Part shown: positions 32,555 through 42,788 of the stretch, in pieces | Layout: the number at the start of each line of letters is the position of its first letter | Position numbering within the stretch: the stretch's first letter is position 1 | Assembly: GCA_027923505.1 (NCBI GenBank) | Contig: BROI01000011.1 | Span: forward strand, 62,001-126,000 | Direction of reading: 5' to 3' | Source of the DNA: Mayamaea pseudoterrestris | Lineage: Eukaryota; Bacillariophyta; Bacillariophyceae; Sellaphorales; Sellaphoraceae | DNA length: 64,000 nucleotides | The notes under the pieces: model-generated | What the model was told of the DNA's origin: nothing | Seen by the model: only the letters and a program-made list of their open reading frames with translations | Databases searched by the model: none | Made by a program: the position numbers and the translations under genes

Positions 32555-35500
32555 TTAAAGAAAGAGTCTTGCCTCATTGCCGGGATCCTGGAGGTCTGCA
32601 AACTCTTTCACTAGTTCAGCAACCGCCTCCTCTCCCCTGGCTTCCCACTCAGCTCTATTACGAACGGCATAGTTCAAGCACTCATCACTGTTGACGCCAA
32701 AGACCTTGCAGTCCTTTAACTTCTTGGCCAAAGGAATGATGTAGGAATCAAAAAAGCCCAATTCGCCCTTGTACCAAAACGACGCCGGGTCAGCTGCCAT
32801 TTTACCGGAGCGGTAGGCCAAGGTCAGCTCTTTAAAGAGGAGACGGTTCCATTTGCGGTAAATGTGCCAGTGCTGCATGGTATGAGACACGTCCGAGGCT
32901 TGAATGATATGCTCCAAGACGATGGTTGCCCGCAAAATGTTCTTGTCCACATTTGGGGAAACCTCGGCGGAGAAAGCCTTTTCCCAACGGTTCTTCCTCA
33001 AGGCATTGAGCTCCTTGTCAAAAATATCCGTCGCCATGACGGCATTTACCATAACTTGACGGAAACGAAGGAACTCTTCCTTGCTGGCAAAAAGGGTTTG
33101 CCTTAAGCCAGCGAACTGCTCGGACATCAACAGAGTCCAGGCAATTTCCAAGGAGTTCTGCTCGGCTAGACTCTGGTGCTTGAAGTGCTCGGCAAGAGCA
33201 GGCTCCTCCTTCTCCAGCTGCATGTTGGAGATGCCCCGGTGGTCAACATCATGTATCAACCCGCTGAACACCAATGCAAAGTGGGTGATTGGATCCGAGT
33301 TAATACCATGGGTATAGTCATGGATGAGCGCCATGGCTGCTCCCTTGGACTTGCTGCAGGCCTTCTTCTCGTCATCATTAATCTCAAGTTCCGGTGTGGC
33401 AATGCGCTTCAAGTGCTTGGAGATGCTCATGGTGACGTGACAAGCGTGCTCAAAGTTGTGAAAGGGATTCTCGCGGTACATGGAAGCAATGATGGAGACG
33501 TATTCTCGCAGCTGACCAAAGACGACGGGGTCAATCTCGATATCATGCCAGTCGCCCTCAGTTGACTCCTTGTTGGCGTCAAAGCGAGGCAGTAAAATGG
33601 CTTCCACCACTTCGTTGATTCCAATTAAATCCTCCGGCATCTCGATACTGCCAGCCGGACGTGCCTTGGATGATAACGGATCGACTCGTTTGCCAAGTAT
33701 CTGCTTCAAGTACTCGCCAAGGAGCTCCGCCATCCAATCAACCTTGCGGTCGCGCTTGAGAATGTCTTCTGCCTCAGCACTTGCAGGGACGTCCAAGTCC
33801 ATTGCCATGTCATTGTTGCTGCTGTGGGTTCCACCACTAGAGGCAACGCTCCCCGCCTTTTGTTTGGATTGAGTGCGAAGCCAATACGTCTGAAGCACTC
33901 CCTTGCCCTTGGCATTAACAGTGTCCTCGCGCGGCGACAGCCAATGGCCTTTGCCGGCCAAAGTCAAAATATTTGCGGTCTCTTGCGACACTTGAATCTT
34001 CTCTCTTGTACCAGTCCTGTTGGAGAAAATGATTGAATGCACTGTCAGTTCTAGTCGCGCGGCAGTGAAAGCAGGTGCAAACAAGTAGCGTCTACTTACG
34101 ATTCCATGCGGGAAGCAGTATTGACAGTATCCCCAAACAACTGTTTTGAGAAAGAGCGAGTGATGTGAGTATGTCTAGTGTGTTGTCAATGTGAGCTCGA
34201 GACGAAAAAATAACACACTCACCTGGAAGCGACTTTTATCGCCTCTAAGGACACCAGCTGTCACAGGTCCTGAATGCAAACCGACTCGCATGCAAAGCTC
34301 CGCAGTGTCTGGACCGAGGGTGGTCTCAAGGCGTTGAGTCACCTCCTTCATCTTGATCATGCACTCACTGGCAAACCGGGCCATGATAACGGCATGATTC
34401 GCTTGCGGGTCTGGAAGGCCGGTCACAGCAACTACAAAGGCAGCGGAAGATGTGAGCTTCATGGAGATATTTGTATTACATCAACTCCTAGAAACGTACC
34501 GTAGCAATCGCCAATCGTTTCAACCTTGAACACCTTGCGGCTTTTAGCAATGTCATCAAAAGCGTTGTAAATGGACTCGAGTAGCTGAAACACTTGAGAT
34601 GGGTCGCGCGTCGATGACCAAGCGGTGAATCCTGCGGTAGTAAGAAGAAGATGGTATCGGTGAGCGACTGGTCAGTGGAGTAGAATACAAGATGGCAACC
34701 AACAACATACCAGAAATATCAGCAAAAAGTACGGTGCACTCGGGGAACAAGTCGGCAATTGTCTTGGTGGCTTGGTCGTCGCCACTGAGAAACTTGTTGA
34801 GGCGTTGGTTTTTGGACGCGAGCGGATCCATATCTCTCGTCTCCTGAATCAACTTGTCGGCAACGCTCTTGGGGAACAGAGATTGAACAATGGCCGTTGT
34901 TTGTTCTGCCCTTTGAAGCACCAGATTTTGTCGACGCTCGACCAGTCGATCGTAGACGATGAACATGAGAAAGGTAAAAGCGAACACCATGGCGACCGCA
35001 AAGGTGATGAGCGCCGGCAAGCTTGTGCGATAGTCGTCAAGCATCACTTGGGTCGGGTACGAGGTCATTTGGAAGGTGCATTCGCCTTGGTTTAACACGA
35101 TTCCATTTGGACTACCATCATCAACCGTCTCAACATCGGCCATGGTTGCCATGCGGGCCAAATGATTAAACTTGGGGTCGTGGTGGTCGCCCATGCCGAC
35201 TGGATCGGGTTCGTGTCCAGTAATAACAAAGGTGTAAACGTCGCCATCAGTTGCTGAGCAAGTGCTCTCCAACACCATGTGGATGCCTCGTATCTGCTCC
35301 GGCAATATATTGACAAAGTAGCTCTCCCAACGAAAAAGTGCCGTCATTAACGCCGTTGGCTTTTTGGTTGCTTCGTCAAAGGTGTCGAAGATAGGAACGT
35401 AAACCCTTTGGACGCGGAGGAGAAAGAGCGACGTTAGAAAGGGATCGTCGTGAGACCATGCACTGACAAGAAAATGATATTCTTACCGAGTCAGCGGGCT

Positions 35501-36606
35501 TGTTACATATGGAAAGACGCGTTTCTTGCTAATTGAGAGAAGCGTAGTGAAAAGGTTTGTTTCCGTTTCATCGACTGGAAATTCAAAGCCGCCAAACACA
35601 ACTGTCGACGTCAAAAGACTGGCATTCGCAAATTTGCTGGCAGCAGCGTCGGTGAGAATATTGCGATTAACCAGCGCTCGCAAAAAGACGGGTGAGGTTT
35701 CCCAAGTAGGAAGGTATGGACCTTTGGAAGGATCAATGATGGCGCCGCCAGTGTCATCCAAGGTGAAAATGTGATTGGCAACGCCGGTCGAAAGATTGAG
35801 AGCAGGATCGTGCGTCACTCGTTGAGAGACATGCGACAAGTCAAAGGAGACTCCATAATCGCCGTAATCAAGCTCCTTCTGGTAGTCCAATCCTTCAGTG
35901 TGCCATTCGGCTTGGGTGAACGAGTAATTTTCCCAGCTTTCACGCTCATCTTGCTCAACCAACGGGTTGATGGTTACGAGTAGAGCGCCCGACAAGGCGC
36001 GAGTCGTCAAAGCTCGATGCTGGAACCAACTGAGGCTCGTCCATCCCTTCTTGTGGTCTACTATGAGTTATGGGAGGACAATCACTGTAAGAACTGAGGT
36101 TCGTGTCGAAGTTTCGAAGCAATGCGAGGAAACATTTTTATGAACAACTCACACATATGGGCCGTCGTGGCGACAGTCAATGAGCTCACGGCGCCAAGGC
36201 GCTGCTCAGCAATCTCCTGGAAGGTCGCTGCAGAAGAAAGAGTTGAAAGGAGCGTTAGCGCGACGAGTAATATAAGAGACGGACGACACAATTATTCCAA
36301 CTCAAACTTACCAAGCAATTTTTCCGAACTGCCATAGTAAGTTGCAGTGAAGTTATTGATTTCCGAATTACGCGCCACCACATAGATAACAGCTGAAACT
36401 GCTATGCCGGCAAGCAGCATGATGAGGAGGACTAAGCGCTTCAATCTTGTGACTTGCACGCTCTCGTTTTTGAACATTGCTTCCTTCTCCTCCAATAGCT
36501 CCTGCCCGCTCTTGCTAGAGGCATTGCTGGTGCTGAGGTCCGCTTTGGATCCAGTGTTGCCACTGCTTTCGCTGCGCTCGTCACTCTCGCTGTGCATTGA
36601 GGCCAT
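32555..36606 (-). CDS. Receptor-type nucleotide cyclase fused to cyclic-nucleotide phosphodiesterase, copy C
   Basis: Eight exons: 36606-36312, 36227-36153, 36060-35487, 35405-34711, 34631-34500, 34431-34223, 34140-34100 and 34016-32555; 1160 residues. TM1 near residues 55-78 (RLVLLIMLLAGIAVSAVIYVV); the extracellular sensor has the conserved order SWFQHRALTTRALSGALLV, ANHIFTLDD and TSPVFLRALVNRN; then TM2, cyclase and phosphodiesterase as in the sister copies. Cyclase and phosphodiesterase catalytic motifs are all present, including the same Gln and Glu replacements. The sensor may belong to the CHASE or Cache group of ligand-binding folds, but this cannot be settled by eye. One intron (35486-35406, after SPLTR) is unique to this copy. 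The start MASMHSESDE was chosen by matching the Ser-rich starts of A and B. Confidence 0.9.
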
Positions 36607-37266
36607 GGTGGACTCGTATCGTATCGTGTTGACTGTGATTCCCTTCGTTTCGCTCAAAATTGTGAGCCACGATTTCGCGTCCACGCTGGCATTTGCTTTG
36701 ACAAGCCCACTTCGGATCGTGTTGATTACTTGAAGTGAAATGTGCATAGTGACACGATTTCTGTTCCAAGGAACGAGGTCCGGGCATAAGTTGTGACACC
36801 GATGGGAACCTTGTCGGGTCAGGCGACCGTCACAAATAAGCAAGCACGCGGCGACTGGCGTCGAAGGATCGTCATCTTCAATTCTTTACAATGACTCAAT
36901 AAAAGCGCTCGTGCTTCATGAACGCGAAGGATGCTTGTTGACATTTTTTAGAAGACACTTCAAACGCACACTGATTAACGGGAACGGCCAGAAACGAGAA
37001 TACCACCCATTCCTTGAGTTTGGCTTGGTCGTGTTTGAAGCCTCATGACGACCCAAATCGTTTGCCGAGCGAATATCCAAGCAGCGAGCCAAATATTAAC
37101 CGAATACCGGTACGAGATCCGAATCGCGGTGACGTGTGATGTGATAGCAGCATTGAAGTTTAGCTAACTGGTACAATTATACAGCGTATCACTGTACATG
37201 CATAGCATTCTATTGTCGTATGTAACGTAGCATGTCTAATATACAAAAGGATATCCGATTTTCGCT
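36607..37266. other. Intergenic region upstream of cyclase-PDE copy C
   Basis: 660 bp between the 5' end of copy C and the 3' end of the ankyrin gene. It contains the palindrome TACCGGTA at 37105-37112, about 500 bp upstream of the copy C start. No coding signal beyond a short upstream extension of the copy C frame. Confidence 0.4.
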
Positions 37267-38561
37267 TTACTGCTTGGCACTGATGCGATGAATGAGTTGG
37301 TTCATTTCCTCAGGATCAAATCCAAAGTCTTCCTCCTCCTCGTCGCCATCCTCCGAGTCGCTCAAATCGGATTCCTCATCCGAGTCACTGTAGTCTTCGT
37401 CGTCATCATCCGAATCATCGTTAGCAGTGGTAGCATCTTGCCTGTCCTGCTCCATCATCATGTAGCGAGCTTCCGTTGGCTTCATCTTGCCGCTGACCAC
37501 CATGCGAGCCAGCTCCAGTGAAAGAGCGTTGGCTGGATCAGAGATTGGATTCGAATGCGCCGGCTTGGTGCACAATGCAGGTTGCTGCTCCTGCTGATCC
37601 TGTCCTTGCTGCTTTTGCTTCAGGTTTGGCCAAAACTGGTCCTTGTGCTTGGCAAGCCACTGCAGCCACTCGTTCCAGTGGTCCTTGCGTATGTAGTCGA
37701 GCGGCAGTGAACCGCGCGAGTCTTGCATGCGCATGAGGCTTGGGTCAGCCTGCAGCAAGAGTTCCACAAGCTCCAGCGCCGGCTCACTGGCCCAGCAGGC
37801 GTCGTGAAGGGGCGTGCGTCCAAAGTCGTCCGACACTTGCACCGAGGCGCCGGCGTCGAGCATGACTTTGAGAAAGTCCAATTGTCCGCGACGACAGACC
37901 ATGTGCAACAGAGACTCGCCGAAGGAGTTGCATGGATTTGGTGAAATGCCAGAGTTCATAATGGATGTAAAGGCTTCAATGTCGTTGGTTTTGATAAGAT
38001 CGGCCAAGTAGCGATCGTACGATGCTTGTTGAAGTTCTGATGGCTTGTTGTAGTAGGCAGTTTCAAGTGTCTTGAAGGGAGTACTTCCATAGCCTCGCGT
38101 ATGAAGCATGCCGTCCATGTATTGGCGGGGTGAAAGTGTTGGTGCTGGTGGCTGAGAAATGAAAGCGAGGGAACAAACGTGTAAGAGAAGAACGGGGCAG
38201 TACGAGACGAGAGCAGTCATTCTCGCTTGCATATGCTTACCTTGCGCGCCTTGCGGACACTGCCATTGGTATGCGAGCTGGCTGGACTCAGTTCAACGCT
38301 CATGTCTGCCGTCGATTCTTCCGCTAATGGAGGTGGCGGAGTGTTGCAATCCTTGCGTCCAAAAATGACGCGACGCATGAAGGAACGCTTCTTGGAGGTC
38401 GATGACGACATGGAAGGCAAGTGCATGGAAGGTTTGGTAAAGGTTTTGCAGGCAATTTGACTGGGCGGTGCAACATGGACTTCCTTCCCGCGATTGCTCG
38501 CAAGGAAGATGCTCTGCAGCGCCATGGGGATGCGCGACTTGTGCTGAACGGTTACCGTCAT
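37267..38561 (-). CDS. Ankyrin-repeat protein of a conserved diatom-type family
   Basis: Two exons, 38561-38241 and 38151-37267 (89-bp intron), 401 residues. The N-terminus is basic and Ser-rich. The core begins with RGYGSTPFKTLETAYYNKP, a block I associate with a widespread diatom ankyrin family. Ankyrin repeats follow: SFGESLLHMVCRRGQLDFLKV, DFGRTPLHDACWASEPALEL and a closing DSRGSLPLDYIRKDHWNEW. A Gln-rich linker leads to a strongly acidic C-terminus (DDSDDDDEDYSDSDEESD). The short ankyrin stack suggests a protein-protein adaptor; the acidic tail may reach basic partners. The other strand of exon 1 has no competing gene. Confidence 0.8.
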
Positions 38562-39311
38562 GGTGAAGCAGCAACTAATATGTGTGGATCGAGAGGTGTG
38601 GTTGCAGTTATGTCTGTGGTGAGCAGCGAGAGAAAGCGACGATTGTCAACGGTGAAACGTCAATTTGTGAGCAGCATTGCAGGAGATGTGCCTCGTATTG
38701 CCATTGCTCGACTGCCACGCCCACGTTCGTAGTTCCACTCATCGACGTGGCGCAAAATGGAGACCAAGGCTGTTGAAATAGGTAATTGTGGAAGCCTTCG
38801 TCAGTGAAATACTTAACAACTTCCACATGTTCTTACTTCCGAGAGCAGGACATTTTGGCTGAGGTGGCGCCGTCAGGTAGCATGCGGAGAGCCACGAAGA
38901 AGTCGGTGAAGCCAAAGCCAAATGGCTCGTTAATCGGGCCATTGAGTATTCAGGATAAAGGAAGCCTCATTAGCCAGCATGACGCCGAATAGATACGATA
39001 TGTGTCATCATCTCGAAACTGTATGCCACCTGTTAGCAGTCACTGGTTTGACACGATCCTTCGCCGCACGTACTTGAAGTTGTTATCCGTTGCGATCTTT
39101 TCAGTCGTGAAAATCATGTACCGGAGTGACATTAAAGTGGACGATTGAACATTGGACCGCAACTGGATTGACCGCTTGGCGTCTCGCAAAAAAACGACTG
39201 CTGCTATCATAGTGGCAGCAGTCGCGCAGGTTCCCAAGCCGACGCACAGTAAACTACTCGTATGTGTAAGCTCAAAATCATCATAGCTAGCTGTGTAATG
39301 TCACTTCAACT
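38562..39311. other. Intergenic region, nothing recognised
   Basis: 750 bp between the 5' end of the ankyrin gene and the 3' end of the TSUP gene. Several 65-75 codon frames overlap on both strands; none has a recognisable motif. Confidence 0.4.
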
Positions 39312-41140
39312 TTATCTCGACGATGCTCGCAGCGCCATGACAGATTCGGCCGTCATGCAAACAGCAGAAACGGCAATGACAATCCCAATGCTAAACGCAA
39401 TGTACGAATGTCGCTGATACCGTTGCAACAGCAAGGCGATAGCCGACTGTCCCAACAAAGCTGAAACGAAGCCAATCAACAAGCAAGCAATCGCATAGTC
39501 GTGCGAAAGTAGGCCAAACACCATGAAACTAATCGTCGCCGTGCTGCTTGTGAAAAAGATCATGCAGGCCGACGTTGCCGAGGCGACTTGCGGATGGACA
39601 CTGAGGGCGAGTAGCAAGGGACCCATGACCATTCCTCCTCCTGATAGACAAAGAGAAAGAAAAAAGGAATGAGTGAGTGAATGAGTATGAGATTGCATGC
39701 AGTTTAAATTAGCGTCGTTGTCATATCATTCTTTGGCGACTATTGAATTTGACCCGCGAAAGACGCACTGCGTTAACACTCAGTGACATACCAATGCCAA
39801 AAAGCCCTGCCACCAAGCCAGCAACAGTAGCATACAATGGGTACTTGATGGTATTGTGCGTGTCCCATGAAATGTCGGAAACAACCACTGCACCAACACC
39901 AGTGTCGAGTCGACTCAACACGACGCGACGGTTCCACAACACAAAGGCGACGATCAAGACCAAAATTCCAAAATTTGCCGTCCAAAAGCAAGTGGTTCCG
40001 CAGTGTGGCAATGGTTTGACGGATGGAAGTTCGGATGCATCGCTCACTACGTCGGGACTGGCCGACATGCCTTCGCCGAGCGAGCCCTTGGCCAGATTGA
40101 TCACCGTCACCACGGCAAAGAGAGCTGTCAGTTTCAACGCATCGACCCAAACTTGATGCGTATTTTCGGAAACGTTTGGTGTCGACTGTCGGTGCAGCTG
40201 GTTCTTGGTGCTACTTGATGCAGCAGCTGCGCTCGAGCCGGCGGCTCCGTAGCTACCACCACCGCCGCTTCCAATGCCAAGCAGTTTCTGCTGCTCCTGC
40301 ACGCGCAACGCATCCTCGGCGGCTCGCTTGGCCACCGTTTCCTTGTCGTACAGCTTCTTGGCCTTTTGCAGCGTCAGGTACGAGGTCAAGGATAGCAGCG
40401 CTAGTAGTAGAACCACCAAGACGGCTGCTGGAAGTAGCGTATTGAGCATGGCACCTACCAAGGTTCCAGCCATGGTCATTGGCTCTAATAGCAGCAACAA
40501 GTCCCAGTCAATGCATGGTCGTGATGGATGCAGCGGGTGTTTCTTGGGAGCATTGATCAGATTGTTTGCGAGACTAGCTCCGAGAACAGTCACTGCGGTT
40601 AACGGAATGGCAGCCTTGACGTTGAATCGCATCACAAGCGTATAGACGGGAAGTAGAATGCCTGTATAATGCATAAAGGAGGAGAATGAGTTGCAATGGA
40701 TTAGCAAACGTTGCGAATGAGTTCGTGCAGCTCGCTTTTTATACGTAATAATGCAGCCAAGGGACAGCCTCATCGCCTAGGATCTTCCTTCCAAATCTTG
40801 TACTTGATTATATTCTCTCCCGCGCATGTCTCCTCGATTCATTCCACTCCATACCATCATTCGTTACGCTCTACGCACCTCCTCCTCCAATCCCTCCAGC
40901 CGCCGCCACGGCCAAGCCAACAATGGCAACGCCAAACCCGAAATACTCGTGCTGATCCAATGGAAACAGTGGAGGCAGCTTGGCATTGTGCGCATCAAAA
41001 ATGTTTCGCTCCGAGAATGCAGGTGCTTCGTTGCGAATTGGATGCGCCTGATGAGAAACAATCAAGCCGGAGGCAATGAGCGTCACGAGCGCCACGCCCG
41101 AGATCCACGCGAGTCGCTCGCTGGAGAGCAACGGAGGCAT
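39312..41140 (-). CDS. TauE/SafE (TSUP) family membrane transporter
   Basis: Three exons: 41140-40879, 40661-39792 and 39640-39312 (introns of 217 and 151 bp), 486 residues. The start MPPLLSSERLAW places a signal-like hydrophobic stretch at the very N-terminus; an upstream in-frame ATG (MPGADS) is possible. The two family repeats each open with a Gly-rich motif: AGGIGGGGILLPVYTLV in the first half, split by intron 1, and GLFGIGGMVMGPLLLALSVHP in the second, split by intron 2. HPQVASATSACMIFFTSSTA is typical of the second repeat. The halves are joined by a long polar loop rich in Gly, Ala and Ser. The family exports sulfite, sulfoacetate or other small sulfur- or carbon-containing anions; the substrate and membrane here are unknown. 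Confidence 0.87.
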
Positions 41141-41536
41141 GACTACGCGACAATCAAGTGACGATGGTTTAATAATTGAAGCCGTTAGTTTGCAGCAGTC
41201 GATGCTGTCGGCACCTGGCATTGTGTCATCCGTCAGGCTTCGAATGGATGGACGGATCAAGTCGTGCGGAGCGTCATTACCGGTAAGACGCGGTTAAGAG
41301 ATGCTGCGACGTTTCGTCGTGCTATCATTTGCGCGAGGCAGCTACCCATGTTTGCCGTATGTATATCACTTTCTTTTCCTTCAGTTCTAACAAGTACACC
41401 ATCGGCCCTATTCATAGTGTCTACAAGTACATGAAGGTGTAGAAAGGGTCAAAGATAGGATCATTTACAGTATTATTGTAAACAAAATGACGCGCGGCTC
41501 AATCTCAATGCAATGCGTCGCATGAGAGATCCAAAT
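41141..41536. other. Intergenic region, nothing recognised
   Basis: About 400 bp between the start of the TSUP gene and the 3' end of the light-harvesting gene. No repeats or coding signal beyond a short 5' extension of the TSUP frame. Confidence 0.35.
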
Positions 41537-42450
41537 TTAAAACTGCGAGGTAACCGTATCAACATGGTCCGCCACCATGCCAAGGTTGACAAGAATCTCC
41601 TTTTCGTTCACTAATTCTTGCGCAACAATGCCAGCAGCGCCAAGCATGGCCAAGCGTCCATTCTGGAGCTCCTTGGTTTGCATTTCAGCAAATTCGGCGG
41701 GGTCGGTGGGCTTGAGTCCAAACGGGTCAAAGCCAACATCACCGGGGTAGTAGTCGGGGTTGAGGAACTTGCCCGAGTCCATGGCGTTGCTGGGAGCTCT
41801 CCATCCGCGGAGCGCGCGGTTCAATTCAAGCGTTCCAATGGTAATGGCGAGAATTTCAAAGAAGAATGGCGCGGCGGTGCGAACGACATCGAGGTGGCGG
41901 ATGGAGGGACCAATGTCGCGGGCGGCGCTTCCAAAGAGTGGATGAAACTTGAGTGGCTGCTCCGTCACAAGCATGCCAACGGTGGCAAGCATGGCGACAC
42001 GTCCATGCTGGAGCTCGGCCTCGCGGTACTCCTTCATCTTTTCGAGGCTGGCCGATTGGGCAAATCCAAGGGGATCAAAACCTTCCGGAATGGGGTCAAT
42101 GGCGCCTGGAAGACCATAGGCAAACGCATTGTCATCGGGTGACCATCCGTTCATGGACTTGGCAGAGTCGAGCTGCAAGTTGGTCTGGCCCTGCATGTTT
42201 TTGGTGCAGCGAAAAGACGTGGTGAGTACTGGTGCAAAACGAAACATTCCCTCCATCGTGGGTCTAGTGAACAGCTCGCAGTCATGAACAGTCGAAAGAT
42301 CCTTGTAGATTCCATGGATCATTTGTTTCATTTATCATTTTCACAATCGGCAGTCGCTGCGCCGCGACACGCAACAGATTGACTTACATTCTTGGACGGA
42401 GCAAAGGCAGCCGCAGAGGCAAGGAGGGAGGCGGCAAGAGCGAGCTTCAT
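41537..42450 (-). CDS. Chlorophyll a/c-binding light-harvesting protein (LHC superfamily)
   Basis: Two exons, 42450-42388 and 42190-41537, with a 197-bp GTAAGT...GCAG intron; 238 residues. Exon 1 encodes exactly the signal peptide and the ASAAAFAP motif for import into the complex plastid. The mature protein has the LHC fold: helix 1 EYREAELQHGRVAMLATVGM (about residues 75-95), a middle helix APFFFEILAITIGTLEL, and helix 3 MQTKELQNGRLAMLGAAGIV (about 190-210). Helices 1 and 3 carry the paired Glu/Arg that bind chlorophyll and lock the helices (ExxHGR and ExxNGR). GFDPLGF and GFDPFGL precede helices 1 and 3. The protein harvests light in thylakoids for a photosystem; the Lhcf or Lhcr subgroup cannot be settled by eye. 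Confidence 0.93.
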
Positions 42451-42788
42451 GGTTGTAGAGATGCAAATGTATGTTAAACGATCAAGTTTGTAGATTGTGA
42501 GAGGAGAAAATCGATCGGAAGATTTTGCTCGAGAGAGATCGGATCTTTTTCCTCGATTTCCGAACGCAATGGAATTGGTGAACCTTTGACAAAGGCGATG
42601 TGTCATTTTGCGAAAGAAACAAAATGGGACTGACGTGTTGTGACGTGGTTTTTAAAGTGGTGCTACGACATCCTTTTTTGTGTGAGAGAAACGCTGCGAC
42701 ATTCTGTCACGCTTGGTGACCATGACCATGGCGGCGCTCGACGCTGGCAAAACATGAATCCAAGCAGTATCGAGTACGGTAACGAAAT
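42451..42788. promoter_or_regulatory. Divergent region with LHC promoter and direct 20-bp repeat
   Basis: 338 bp between the LHC start (-) and the first propeller protein (+). Two copies of a 20-bp motif starting GATCGGA and ending TCGA lie at 42513-42532 and 42537-42556 with 4 mismatches, about 65-105 bp upstream of the LHC start codon. They could be binding sites for a regulator or part of the 5' UTR. Confidence 0.45.
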
